From Allium sativum (Eukaryota > Streptophyta > Magnoliopsida > Asparagales > Amaryllidaceae): a DNA stretch of 64,000 bases. Positions 47,550-58,678 of the stretch are shown in pieces. The stretch is from the NCBI GenBank assembly GCA_030737875.1, contig CM060919.1:805177160-805241159 (forward strand), written 5' to 3'. The notes beneath the pieces were generated by a model. It was given only the letters and a program-made list of their open reading frames with translations. It made no database searches and was not told the origin of the DNA. The position numbers were made by a program, and so were the translations under genes. The stretch's first letter is position 1; each line of letters begins with the position of its first letter.

Positions 47550-47958
47550 TTAAGCTTCTTTGGTGGCCCTAGCGGTTTGAGCATGATAAACCATGGCACC
47601 TTTCTCAATCAAGTCGTTGATAGCTCTTCTCGCTAATGATCCATTTATCCTGAGCCTTTCGGAAAAGCACAGGAGTGATCTGCTTAAACTTGGGCGCAAC
47701 ATTGATCACAACTTGCCTGATCATCGCTTGATCATAAAATGGGCACGACATTGTTCATAGAAGGAGTGATCTTTGGTGGCCCTGCTACTGTAAATTTGGT
47801 TAAACTTGATCATAACTTGCCTGATCAATTAACACAACATTGTTCACCTTCTCCTTTTGCTTTCCCTTGCTCCACTTCTTCTTCTTTTGCTTTCCATCAC
47901 CGGATTTTGCAGGCTTTGACGATGGAGAAGGAGCCTTGGAGTCTTTTTTGGGTGCCAT
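47550..47958 (-). pseudogene. RPS25: Ribosomal protein eS25 (RPS25) pseudogene
   Basis: Read from ATG at 47958: [20 protein letters not shown], then a lysine-rich run and [20 protein letters not shown], the N-terminal half of eukaryotic eS25. A stop follows. A second, altered copy of the VNNVV...DQA segment comes next, then KFKQITP, a frame change, INGSLARRAINDL in another frame, and an end of the type TARATKEA before TAA (47550-47552). No intron is seen. The middle is duplicated and the frame broken, so no 40S protein can be made. It could be a retrocopy or a fragment carried by a transposon. Confidence 0.85.
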
Positions 47959-48698
47959 GACTCAAAATACGATGATAAGATTAGGCGGGCAGATTGTATA
48001 TAATTCTATTTGTGTACATATGGAATATAATATATGTACAGTATATTGCAAGTCTATTATTACTCATGTGGATAAATTAATCATTTTTTAAAATTGCGTT
48101 AAAGTTAAAAAAATGTACTTTTATGGGTGGATTAAGAGATTAAATATGTGGATTCATATATTTCTAATATTTAAATATTGATTTGCAATCGCTGGTCATA
48201 CCTTTATTTTTTATTTTAACCCAACTAAATTTACGAACACAATTTCACTATCAAAATTCACTGTCACTTACTATTTACACTTATTACATTCTTACCTCAA
48301 CAAAATATTATCTAACCATTCACTAAACTTATTTAACATATTTCAAACCTGGTTTTAAGCACAACTTTTATTTTATTTTGAAATTTCTACAACTTACATT
48401 TTGTATACACACGTTTACGTACAAATTACTAATTATTTTGTTAAAACAACTTAACACTTTATATTGAAAATCTATTTTTACTTAAATAATGATTGCTAAT
48501 CAATATTTTATATTTTCAATATTCATTAGAACCACTAAAAATGGTTGACAAACACAGATTGAAATAAATTTTCTTATTAAATTATTATACGAGTTAGCCT
48601 CATGAACTTGTACTTTGTATTTCTTGGTTTTAAAATCACAAGACACGTTATAATCTGTTTACTCCAGGTATCCAAAAACATAGGTTGCAATAGCTAGT
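47959..48698. other. AT-rich DNA without recognised features
   Basis: No gene or terminal repeat identified. A few gtggatta words near 48065-48150 recall the MULE repeats at 46391-47320. Confidence 0.4.
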
Positions 48699-49033
48699 TG
48701 TAACAGTCTGCACCTCCGTTTGTGCAAGATATTATCCCCAACTTAGCCTTCATATAGGAGTAGGGTTTTGTTCCTCGAAAGTCTTCGACGAAGATATGAG
48801 AGTGCCAACACAAGGTGGATACCGGCACATGACACATGGTATCTAACACAGTCTACCTTCCCACATAGCGTTGATATTGTCCCAACTTGTCAACTTCTAG
48901 GATGTGGGGTTTTCCAACTACTAGGTCTCCGCGCTATTAGGAGGCTGGTCTCTGCTATTTAAGTTCTCATTTCATATCCAAATTTTACGATGTGAGACTT
49001 CCAATTCCGCTCTTTAAACTACGGGGTGTTACA
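48699..49033. repeat. Short LTR-like unit (335 bp), solo LTR or TRIM-type
   Basis: TGTAACAGTC start and GGGGTGTTACA end, TG...CA with matching TGTAAC/GTTACA termini. The flanks are ctagt (48694-48698) and cgagt (49034-49038), a 5-bp duplication with one mismatch. No coding capacity. The length fits a short solo LTR. Confidence 0.6.
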
Positions 49034-51312
49034 CGAGTTGTCATGCCGACTAAAAATAACATCTAATTTTGTCTTTAACAATATTTTTTTGAAATGAATA
49101 TGCATCTTGTGTTGATTTGTCGACCACACTGAGAAATCAAATATTATTAGAAAATGTGTTTTTGCTTTTTGTTTGCTAACCACATGAAAGTAATTCTCTC
49201 CTTTATTTTTACTACGACCTCCTTAGATCAACTTATATAAGATATTTTTGTGTTTTTTAAGAATCAAAATGATCTAGCTTTTTGTTTGAAAAAACAAATG
49301 CTACTTATTTTAGTTGATCTAAACCTATGAATAGTAAATTAGACTTTTCCATCAAAATCAAACGTACGAAGTGGACTTAACCATCTCATCAAACTAGCAC
49401 AAAAATTCTTTTGGCCCGGTCTGTTATTTCTTTGCTTACGTTTTATGTCAATGACTGTTTACATCCTGTCTGCTAGATATAATGATAACAATCAATGTTA
49501 AAAAACGAACCTCATATAATTAATCTCAAATAAAAACCAGGACTAAATAAATCTCTGAAACTCACGATGTATAGGCATTGCATGCCTGGAATCATACGTC
49601 AAAGCAACTCCTTTTGTAAAGAAAAACTCTTAAAAGTAATTTAAGGTAGGGCCTAAAATTATTTCATCGTACATATATGAAAGAATAAACATCACATATG
49701 CATGGCTCAGCTGGGCTACCCTACCTCCACCAAAAACAAGGGTACATAAGAACAAACACTCTACAAAAGGGTTCTGAGAAATAGAAGGGTATGCGAGCAA
49801 GGCTCGTTGCTTATAGGAAACAAAAAGCGACGTAGCAACTTGATGATGGGGGCATAGCGATAATGCAAAATGGAATAAAAGCTGATGTGCAAACATCAAT
49901 TAACGACCATGCAAACTGGGACCTAAATTAAGCATGAAGATCTGAGCCTGTATGTGGTGGTGCTCGTGCCTTTGCCCTATGTCTCTATCTATCATCTCCT
50001 TGTAGTTGCAGGGTTAAGTGGTCCATCGATCTGAGCTGACACAGGTTAGTTGCCACGAGAACAGAGGTGCCTATGTCGAGAATAATTCCACAGTTACCCG
50101 ACAGTTCAACTCTTATGCCCCCCCTTGGCTTCTTCAAGACGTCACACATACCGTTTTGCTGTTAGGTGTAGCTGTGATTGATTTCTTGTGGTACACTGGA
50201 GTAGATGATACGAAACCAATGATTGAGCTATCAAACCACACATTCATTGTATCACAATATTGCCTTTATCAAAGTGCAACCTTATTTCATATATATGTTC
50301 AACTTTTCATTTTTTTTCTTTCTTTTTCCATAAAATCGGATTGAATATCTAATTCAGATTCTAGCTTTGTTATGCATGTTCTTTTATTTCAGATCATGCT
50401 TATTATGCATTTATGCTTACTTCATTATCCTATGTATTCATGTATGTTTTTCCTTTTATTTTTCTTAATCAAAGATGCCATACTCCTCGGCCGAATCATT
50501 GACGTCAACCATCGTCGGTTAAAATCCATTGACAAATCATGCGTTTAGACTTTAGCGGCATTTGCAATACAAAGCTTGCTGCGCATGATAAATAGGTTTT
50601 GCAAATGAGTTCAACTGACACATAGATCTTGATTTCATCGACTAGAAAAATAAATGAAATGATTTGAAATAATATATTTGGTTTGGCTGGAACAAACTGT
50701 TATACAAATAGATAGTGGTGTATGAAACAGAAACTGAGATTTCAGTGTTGTATAATTTTGATTTATGAAATAGTATAAGAATGCAGAATGAAATGAATTT
50801 CTGGTTTGAATTGGATCGTAAGAATATTATTTCCTTTTATCAAATTTTGCGCATAGTAGTATTTTACAATTCAAAAATGCTTAAAGGCCAGGAAAATAGG
50901 TCAGGAAAGTGACAATTTTTTTTAACTGCATTATTTGCATCCCTCTCTTATTTTTAGGATTTCCCTTTATTTTCAACCTTTTGTAGATCCGCACATTTTG
51001 ATAAAATTTCTTACGGGCCTTCTAGCACCATTGTTTACATTATATACGCCTTTGGATTGAAAAATTACATTCGGGCCCATTTACAAAGCTTAAACCTAGA
51101 AGCGAATTATAATGTGATAATAAGTTAATAACCAGCTTCCCTAGTCTGATATATGATACTATATACTTTGTTTGCTTCATATTTTATCTGTGTCCTAGCC
51201 CCTCCTTATTTTTATTTTTATTTTTAAATTAGGGTTAAGGTTTCCGTTAGAATATTTGATATTTATCATTAATATATATTACCATAATATACATATATAT
51301 ATATACACACAT

Positions 51313-51361
<49 letters not shown>

Positions 51362-51591
51362 GTAATAGCAAAGCAGAACCTTTTTGTACTCTCTCCTTAA
51401 TTTTAGGAGTTTGCTTTCTCCTCAATTCTCTCTAGATATTTTATTTTTAAATTAGTTCACCACTCTACACTTATTTACTATTTCTCTTGCATTATTACAT
51501 CTTTTATTATTTTACATGTTCATATTGACATTTCAAAATTTACACAATTATTTATGGGTATTGTTAATCCCACTCTAAAAACGGTTAGGAC
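49034..51591. other. Unassigned DNA
   Basis: I recognise no domain in either strand. A mixed TA/CA microsatellite is at 51289-51358. Short open frames here show no family similarity that I can name. Confidence 0.45.
51289..51358. repeat. (TA)n/(CA)n microsatellite
   Basis: TA, CA and TACA runs ending in about 17 uninterrupted TA units. Confidence 0.9.
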
Positions 51592-51690
51592 GGGGGGGGG
51601 GGGGGGGTGTCATTTTCCTTAATTAAAAAAATTATTGAGGGTGGGGTGTCATTTTCCTTAATTACAAAAATTATTGAGGGGGGGGGGGGA
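51592..51690. repeat. Duplicated poly-G block
   Basis: A run of 16 G, then GGTGTCATTTTCCTTAATTA and an attattgagg link. A second copy of the GTGTCATTTTCC unit follows, then a run of 12 G. The rest of the region is AT-rich, so the G runs stand out. Confidence 0.8.
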
Positions 51691-51832
51691 TAATATAAAA
51701 TAGCCTCCCCATAACAATTTGGAAAATATAAACCAATATGCCCTTATATTATTTTATCCTAATTACATTTTACTGTTAGTTAAACCCTAATTCTTCACTT
51801 CTTTTCAAATTAAATAGTTAATCATCGACTTT

Positions 51833-54800
51833 ATGGAGGAACAAATTTCTAACTATGGAAAAGAAGATAACATAATTCTTACTCAAGAAAGCGAACGACA
51901 TGCTGAATTTGTGGAAGAAATCACCAAAAAGGTAAATATTTAAAGGAAAAAATGGAGGCAAGAATTCGACAGTTTATCGATGATTTCGTGCTGTGTTGTA
52001 TAGATTAGAACGTCAAGTACACGCCGAATATGTTGATTTTATCAGGTTAGGGCAAAAGCAAAATTTTGGCGAGATCGTACCGAATAAAAATGGTACTTGC
52101 GATAGCTAATAGCCAAAATTGTAGGAACTAAAAGATTCATCAGCTAATATATTTTCGGTGTGTCTTTTCCGAAAATTGAATATTTTTTCGGTATTATCCC
52201 ATCGAGATGATACTGCCTTCCGTGTTTCAATTTGATTATAAGATTTTTGTTTTCTGAATTTCCTTGTTTCGATGAACTGAACCTCTTAAATTGTTTGTTA
52301 ATCAATAGATATTAAAAGGTGAGAGCTCAAACGAATATGATATTGATGATGAAACAGAGATTCAAAATCATGATGTTGGCTATGGAGCAGAGAAACAAAA
52401 TCAAAAGGTTTTTTTTATAATGTTTTTGTTTTCATAAAGTTGTTGTTTTGATGAACTGAGCGTCTTAAATTGTTTGTTAATCAATAGATATCACAAGATG
52501 AGAGCTCAAACGAATATGATATTGATGATGGAACGCAGAAACAAAATCATGATGTTGGTTATGGAACGGAGAAACAAAATGTAGAGGTTTTGTTTATAAT
52601 GATTTTTGTTTTCATAATGTCATTATTTTGATGAATTGAGCATCTTAAATTGTTTGTTAACCAATAGATATCACAAGGTGAGAGTTCAAACAAATATGAT
52701 ATTGATGATGGAATAGAGAAACAAAATCATGAAGTTGATATGTCGCCTTTCGATTATCTCGATTTGACCTTTCATTTCAGTATAAATAAGGTATGTTTGT
52801 GTATATGTGAATATATTTGAAATATGTAAAATTAATTCATGGTATTATGCAGGTGTTTGACTCAAAAGAGAGCGTTCGAGAATGATGCATGGATCACGGG
52901 AAAACTGCAAATTGTGTTGTTTTGTTGTGACCAAGAGAACAAGAATGAGAAATCTGCTAAGTAATGGAAAAGGATCATAGATAGTTCTAGTATGTGAACG
53001 AAGCGGGGAGTATATTATATTGAGAAGTCAAAGAATTATGTTCCAAAGACCCAACAAAAGAGGAGAAGATTGGGAAGTCGAAAATGTAGATGTCTATTTG
53101 AGTTAAACGCATAATGGAGAAATGATGGAATATGGATTTTGAAGGTAAAGAATGGACGCCACAATCACAACTTCCGAACGTATTAACTGGGCACCCGTCC
53201 GTGGCTAAGCTAAAAGATCATGAAGTTAAGACCTTTGAAACAATAACAAAAAATGAAAATAAGATTCGAAATATTTTATCCGCTATTAGAATGGACAACC
53301 CAGAGAGTTATTCAACAATTAGAAATATTTACAATGCAAAAGCAAAGATGAAACTCCTAAATATGGAAGGAAGGCCGGTTTTGCAACAGTTCATGAAGCT
53401 AGAAACCAGTCATCGTTATTCTATGTATCATAGGTTGATAGTTCAACTAACGAAGTGTCCGACTTATTTTTTAGTCATCCAAGATGTGTTGTTCTCGCGC
53501 AATGTTTTCATAAAATTTTGTTTTTGGATTGCATGTTCAAGACAAATCAATATAAGTCACCATGTTTTCATATGGTGTCGTAAACATCAACGGGAGCTCC
53601 ATTTACAGTTGCGCTTGCTTTTATTAGTCGTGAGACAACAGACTCATATATATGGGCACTTGAATGTGTAAGAAAATGCTATAGATGTAAAGAAACTCCA
53701 AAAGTTATAATCACGGATGCGGAAATTGCTCTTACAAATGCAATAACTACGGTTTTTCCAATGACACATCATACTCTTTGTGTGTGACATATTTTGAAAA
53801 ATGTTCAAGTAAATTGTGAATCCAATTTTATAAAAAAAGAAACAGGTTGTAATTGGGGATAAGGAGGCAGTACTGGAAGACGAGGAAGGAAAAAAGGAGT
53901 ACGAATTTTTTTGGGATGGATGAACAAATGTGATAAACTCAATATCCGAAGAAGAATACCATAGGAATTTAAACTCATTTCATGATGCATGGTCGATAAA
54001 AAAAAAATCATTTATGTATGCATTAAAAAATTGGATAAGTTAATACAAAGAGAAGTTTGTTTTGGCTTGGACAAACAAAATAAGACACTATGATAATGTT
54101 TCATCTAGTATTGTCGAAAGTGCACATCATCATCTGAAAATGTATTTCGATTCAGCTGCAGGTAGCTTTGTGCAATGCTGGACTATTACACATCTTTGTT
54201 TGAAGAATGAATTTCTCGCAATCAAACATGCATTTGAAATAAGTTCATCTAAAACAATGCATCAACTTGGAAAAGAACCTATGTTTAAGGAACTACTGGG
54301 ATTTGTATCTCACAAAGCTCTGGATTTATTAGTACTTGAATTGAGTAGCATTTCAACTGTCGGTATAACTATAGAGAATTGTAGTTGTGTTTTGTGGAAC
54401 GTGAATGGACTATCATGTGCGCATATGCTTGCAGATTTTAGACATTCACCCGGCTACATACCTCTATCTGTTATTGACTCTTATTGGAAGCAATTGTCAT
54501 GCCTCTTCCCATATTTAATCGTTCGATTCTTGAATTTTTTGACTTGCCCGAAATACAAATATTGAAAAGTAGCTATGACGAATCACCTGATAATGCAAGA
54601 CTTGTTATGCAGTAACAACTAAAATTGCTAGCTTACCCTCAGACAGCTTCGATTTTAGAACCCGCCACAGCAACTATTAGGAAAGGTAGACCTACCAAAA
54701 AAGAAAAGTCAACAAAACGAGATCCTTCGTACTTTGAACATGTTGAAGCGTCTTTGTCGTACAGCCCAAGTTTTGCACATGTTGGTCGTTACTAAAGAAA

Positions 54801-55482
54801 ACTTGGCGTCAAAACACAGGAAGGTGAGAAAACAAAGGCTAGTGATAGCAAAGAAGTTGACTACGATTATTTAATGCAAATGCCAGATTGTATGAGACCG
54901 TATGTTATTGGTATAGACGATGTGCCTAGCGATGGTGATTGTGGTTATTGGGTTGTGGTTAACTAATTGCATATTCGAAACCGAAGATCGGATAATCCTT
55001 GTAAATATGTATGGGAGTCAATGGTGGACAATTTAGAGCTATATTCGGATATGTACAAAAAATGTGGGATGAATGTGGATATGAAAAAAAATGAAGAATA
55101 GAATACGTTGTCTGAATTCAACTGGTTTGATGAGTGGATGCAAATGTCGGAATCGGGTTTTGTAATAGCCGAAATGTTTGGCACTGTGGTAGTTTTGTTA
55201 ATCAAGCATATGAGTTGTACATTCGTTCCCACTACTACTCGTGCGAGTTTGCTTAATCAAAATAGGATGGTGGTTATGGGCTACGTGCACAACTCTCATT
55301 TTGTTGGTATTAAACTTAGTGCAGACTCTCCTTTGCCTCCTACTCCGCAATATGCACACTTTCAACAATTTTATAATATTAATGCAAAAGATTGGATCAA
55401 ACAGTTTGTAGATAGAGTGAATAAATACTTGACATTGACTATGGACCGTGAAGAGGAGTCTAGTGTCATAAAAGTAGATTAG
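51833..55482 (+). pseudogene. MULE transposase gene with FAR1 zinc finger, SWIM and OTU-like tail
   Basis: Predicted exons are 51833-51931, 52309-52407, 52488-52586, 52668-52790 and 52853 onward. All internal junctions are in phase 0 with GT/AG borders. The long exon begins VFDSKESVRE (then TGA in place of an expected Trp) and carries a FAR1/WRKY-GCM1-like finger ending GRHNHN. The MULE transposase core follows, with SAIRMDNPESYSTIRNIYNA and VIITDAEIALTNAI. A SWIM finger CxCx9CxH is at 54380-54424. The C-terminal OTU cysteine-protease-like part shows DGDC (54931-54942) and the His-containing NSHFVGIK (His at 55297-55299). Many stops and frameshifts make it dead. In the family the core cuts and pastes MULE DNA; the OTU role in MULEs is not established. 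Confidence 0.85.
52248..52790 (+). repeat. Tandem triplication of a 99-bp exon plus intron
   Basis: Three units of about 180 bp, each with intron 3' end (gtttgttaatcaatag), an exon coding a conserved acidic SSNEYDIDD core, and the next 5' splice site (|gtttt). The first two exons are exactly 99 bp (52309-52407, 52488-52586) and phase 0. The third (52668-52790) starts the same but runs on to 123 bp with a different end. The intron parts are duplicated as well, so whole exon-intron units were copied. Confidence 0.88.
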
Positions 55483-56846
55483 ACAAATTGGAGTAAATGT
55501 TTTCATTTTGGAACAGTTGATTATTATATTGGTTTTCTATGTGAATTTGAGTTGTTTTCAAAATAGTTTGGTCAAATTATTGAAAATATTAGCAGAATAG
55601 ACAAGTCTGCCTACCTCTGATAACTTAGTACTCAGCACGAATTCTTTAATCTTTTACACACATAGGTATATTTAGACATTGCAGTAGTCAAAGGCAATGT
55701 TTGGTTGCTTGAATTCTTCTTATTATCGTATCAGAACATATTTTCAAACAAAAGAGTGATACTAATTTATTTACATAGGAAAACACATACTCTATGTTGA
55801 TTTATTACTTTATCTAATTATATTTCTGAGGAATAAATATTTGGATGTATGTGCATATCCACAGTAGTGCTGCCTGCACACATGCCTACACGTCAATGTG
55901 AGTGCACATTTGTGCTTGTTCCTGCATCTCTGTGGAGTGAGTGCATTAACATATAAGTATTTGGTATGTTATTAACTCCAATGCAACTTGGGTTGAACTT
56001 AAATATCAATGAGGTTGAACTTAAAGTATTTAATTTTTTATTACATTAACACATATCTGCCATACATTTTTGTACCAGGTATAAATGGAATGAAAGAGGG
56101 GAGTCGCATAGTTGATATTTTTGGCCTCCTTGGCAGCCTTGGATGCACTAAATACATTTTTGGTGCTTTAAGCTAACCATAAATTTAAAGTAATTTTTCT
56201 AGGTGAGACAGTAAGGTAAAATTAAATCTGAAATACAATATGTTTTATTTATATAAATGTGGATTAAGCACGTGGCATGTATTAGATCCAAAGATAATGA
56301 TCTCTATTGGTTTGTATTAACTTCGGATGTTGGCATAAGTTTATGTTCAAGATTTAAAGTAGCTGCCTGCATGAAGTTAAACACTAACAATTAATACTTT
56401 CAGTTAATGTTTTCAATATCAATCAGGTTAAACATTGCAGTAGTCAAATAGACAAGTAAGCTTTTTTGATTACAGTATTCTTTCCTTGGAGCTATTCGGG
56501 TTGTACTTAAATATCAATGAGGTTGAACTTAAAGTATTTCATTGTTTTTTGTTGTTCCATTATTTCATTGTTTTCCAGTATTTCTGTGTATCTTGTACGT
56601 GGGAATTAGAAAGAGTACTCTTGACCTGGTTTGGTGTAAATAAATCGTCTGAACCAACAAAATTAGACATTAAGATGTCGTTCCCGAGACCCATGTTCTT
56701 TTTCAGCAGTCGGATGCCATTTTAAATAGCTTAATTCGATAAACTGTGAACGAAACTACTTTAAATTTTGGTTTCACTAATGAGTCAGAACAAAATATTT
56801 TATATCGGTAGAGTATCACCGAAACTGCTTCTTCACAACAAGTAAA
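55483..56846. other. Region after the MULE gene; short direct repeats
   Basis: No gene recognised. A segment of about 46 bp containing cttaaatatcaatgaggttg occurs at about 55988-56034 and 56497-56543, and gcagtagtcaaa occurs near 55681 and 56437. This suggests an old duplication with a 510-750-bp offset. The right end of the MULE should lie here, but no terminal inverted repeat was found. Confidence 0.45.
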
Positions 56847-58618
56847 TGGAAGTTCGGAAGTACTTAGCCAATAACTTATATTCTTCGGAAAGCTTGCGCC
56901 GAAACTGCTACTATCCTATATTGTTAACAATGGACTGTAAATTTCGATTCCACATCATTGTCCGAACTATGTAAATTTGACAAGATGACATCATTCCCGA
57001 GAGTTTAGCTAATTTTCAGCGAATACGTGTCAAAATTGATATACGGATTGGTTCGTGCTTTGGTGACCAATTCTGCAAACTGATGGTCGGTCTAAACATG
57101 CATCTGGAATCGTAACCCATGTACAAAAAATCCAGTCGCCAAACCATTACTAACGTTAGAAAATTGCTGTAAACGGACTAATGTCACATAGAAAATAGAT
57201 GCATAGAATACGACATTGTTGGAGAATGGAGTTTTGATGACAACAATCTTATTTTACTATTAATTGATTATAAAATATATACTAACACATTTATCTAGAA
57301 TATATATATACACACACACACACATATATGCAGAATTTGTATACAAGAATTAATACTGAAGACTGTACAATTTTAGAGATTTAAAGATTCAAGAGATTCG
57401 GAATTCAGAGAAGATTCAAGACTCATGAGTAATCAAGATTTCAAGATAAATATAGTAATAGAGTCTAGTTTATGTAAGACTCTGAATAGCACTCCAGGTT
57501 CAAATTCAAGTTCAAATTCTGTTTTTCAATTTCAAATCCTATTTTCAAATTCTATTTTCAAACTATTTTCTAAATAAAAGTTTATCTATTTTTCTTTTGA
57601 TTTTAAACTTGAGTTTTAAAGATTATAAGTTTATATATTTATATAGATATATATTTATATACTTTATATTTATATAGTTTTAAACCTTATAAATTTATAA
57701 ATATGTTTATATAGTTTATACTTATGATTTCATATGATTTTCTACTTTATAATACTTATCATCATGTTTTAATCCAAAAATTTCCAAATTTCAAATTTTA
57801 TAGAGGATATGTCGACATACAAAGATAGGGATATCGACATATAACCGTCACATTTTCAAAATTGAAAGGGAGTGTCTTTTCACCATTTGTAACGTTGCAG
57901 AAGCGTTGCAACCTTTCAAATCTTATAAATAAGTGTTGATTTCGAATTTTTTAATAACTCTTCTTCTCCATCTTCATCCTCTTTCATTACACCATTAATA
58001 TTTCATCTTTTTATGATTTCTGAACTTATACTCTACCAAATTAAAGTCTAATTATATAAAACTTCTTCTCTTCTCACTCTCTACTCATTACTTTCTGAAT
58101 CGAAGTGTTATTGAAGAGTTATATGGTTGTTGTAATCATTTGGGATAGTTTTGGAAACGGTGTGTTCCTTGTAGCCGTTAAGTGAAGGAAGGAGTCAGTA
58201 TTAACCTTGTAGTTGGGAAATCAAGGGAACATACTTGATCAAGGGAATCAGTGGTAATCTTGTTGCCGTGAAATCAAGAGTGTTGGAATCGGTGTTAACC
58301 TTATGGCCGTGAAATCAATGGTGTTGTACTTGGATATCGATATAGTAATAAAACTCTGCGCAATCCAGCATTGCATGGGATTGGACATTGGAGTATTCCG
58401 AACCAGTATAAAATCCGGTGTATTCTTTCCTTTTCTACATTTTATTTTTGTTTGCTTCTGTGTTTTTGTTTGATTCTGTGTCTGTGGTCATCTCTGTGGT
58501 ATATTATTCATATAGTAGACCATATAAGTTTTAGATTTTCTTAAATTTCTTGAAAACACTATTCACCCCCACTTTAGTGTTAGTTTTGCCCTAACGATCA
58601 ATTCCACCTTCCCTAACA
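56847..58618 (+). repeat. 5' LTR of the non-autonomous copia element, 1772 bp
   Basis: Starts TGGAAGTTCGG, where similarity to the right copy (TGCAAGTTCGG at 62289) begins, and ends CCCTAACA two bases before the PBS. It contains paired palindromic TATGTCGACATA-type boxes at 57808-57840, a TATA box at 57924-57931, a CA/TA microsatellite (57301-57330), and the leader ctcttcttctccatcttcatc. Confidence 0.85.
57808..57931 (+). promoter_or_regulatory. LTR promoter block: two palindromic boxes and TATA
   Basis: TATGTCGACATA (57808-57819) is a perfect 12-base palindrome. A second, weaker box (atatcgacatataacc) follows about 20 bases on, and TATAAATA lies 105 bases after the first box. In the right LTR (63253-63375) both boxes contain ATGTCGACAT. 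Dyad boxes at fixed distance upstream of a TATA box suggest a regulator-binding site. Confidence 0.6.
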
Positions 58619-58620
58619 AT

Positions 58621-58632
58621 TGGTATCAGGGC
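58621..58632 (+). other. Primer-binding site (Met-tRNA type)
   Basis: TGGTATCAGGGC, two bases after the LTR end. This is the plant initiator-Met PBS with one difference from the form at 7235-7246. Confidence 0.88.
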
Positions 58633-58678
58633 CTAGTCTTTCAAAAAGTTCATAATCTAATTTCTAAAAATTTTAGTA

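Noticed and set aside
50018..50344. 108-codon open frame as a host gene
   Set aside because: No family resemblance, low-complexity C-terminus, and no conserved motif or splice structure.
53805..54011. Minus-strand open frame opposite the MULE gene
   Set aside because: A shadow of the transposase region on the other strand.
57217..58618. LTR start at TGTTGGAGAATGG (57217 and 62661)
   Set aside because: It gives a good TGTT...AACA end pair, but the direct repeat continues about 370 bp further left in both copies, to TG(G/C)AAGTTCGG. The 62661 position has no purine tract before it. The longer LTR explains all the homology.
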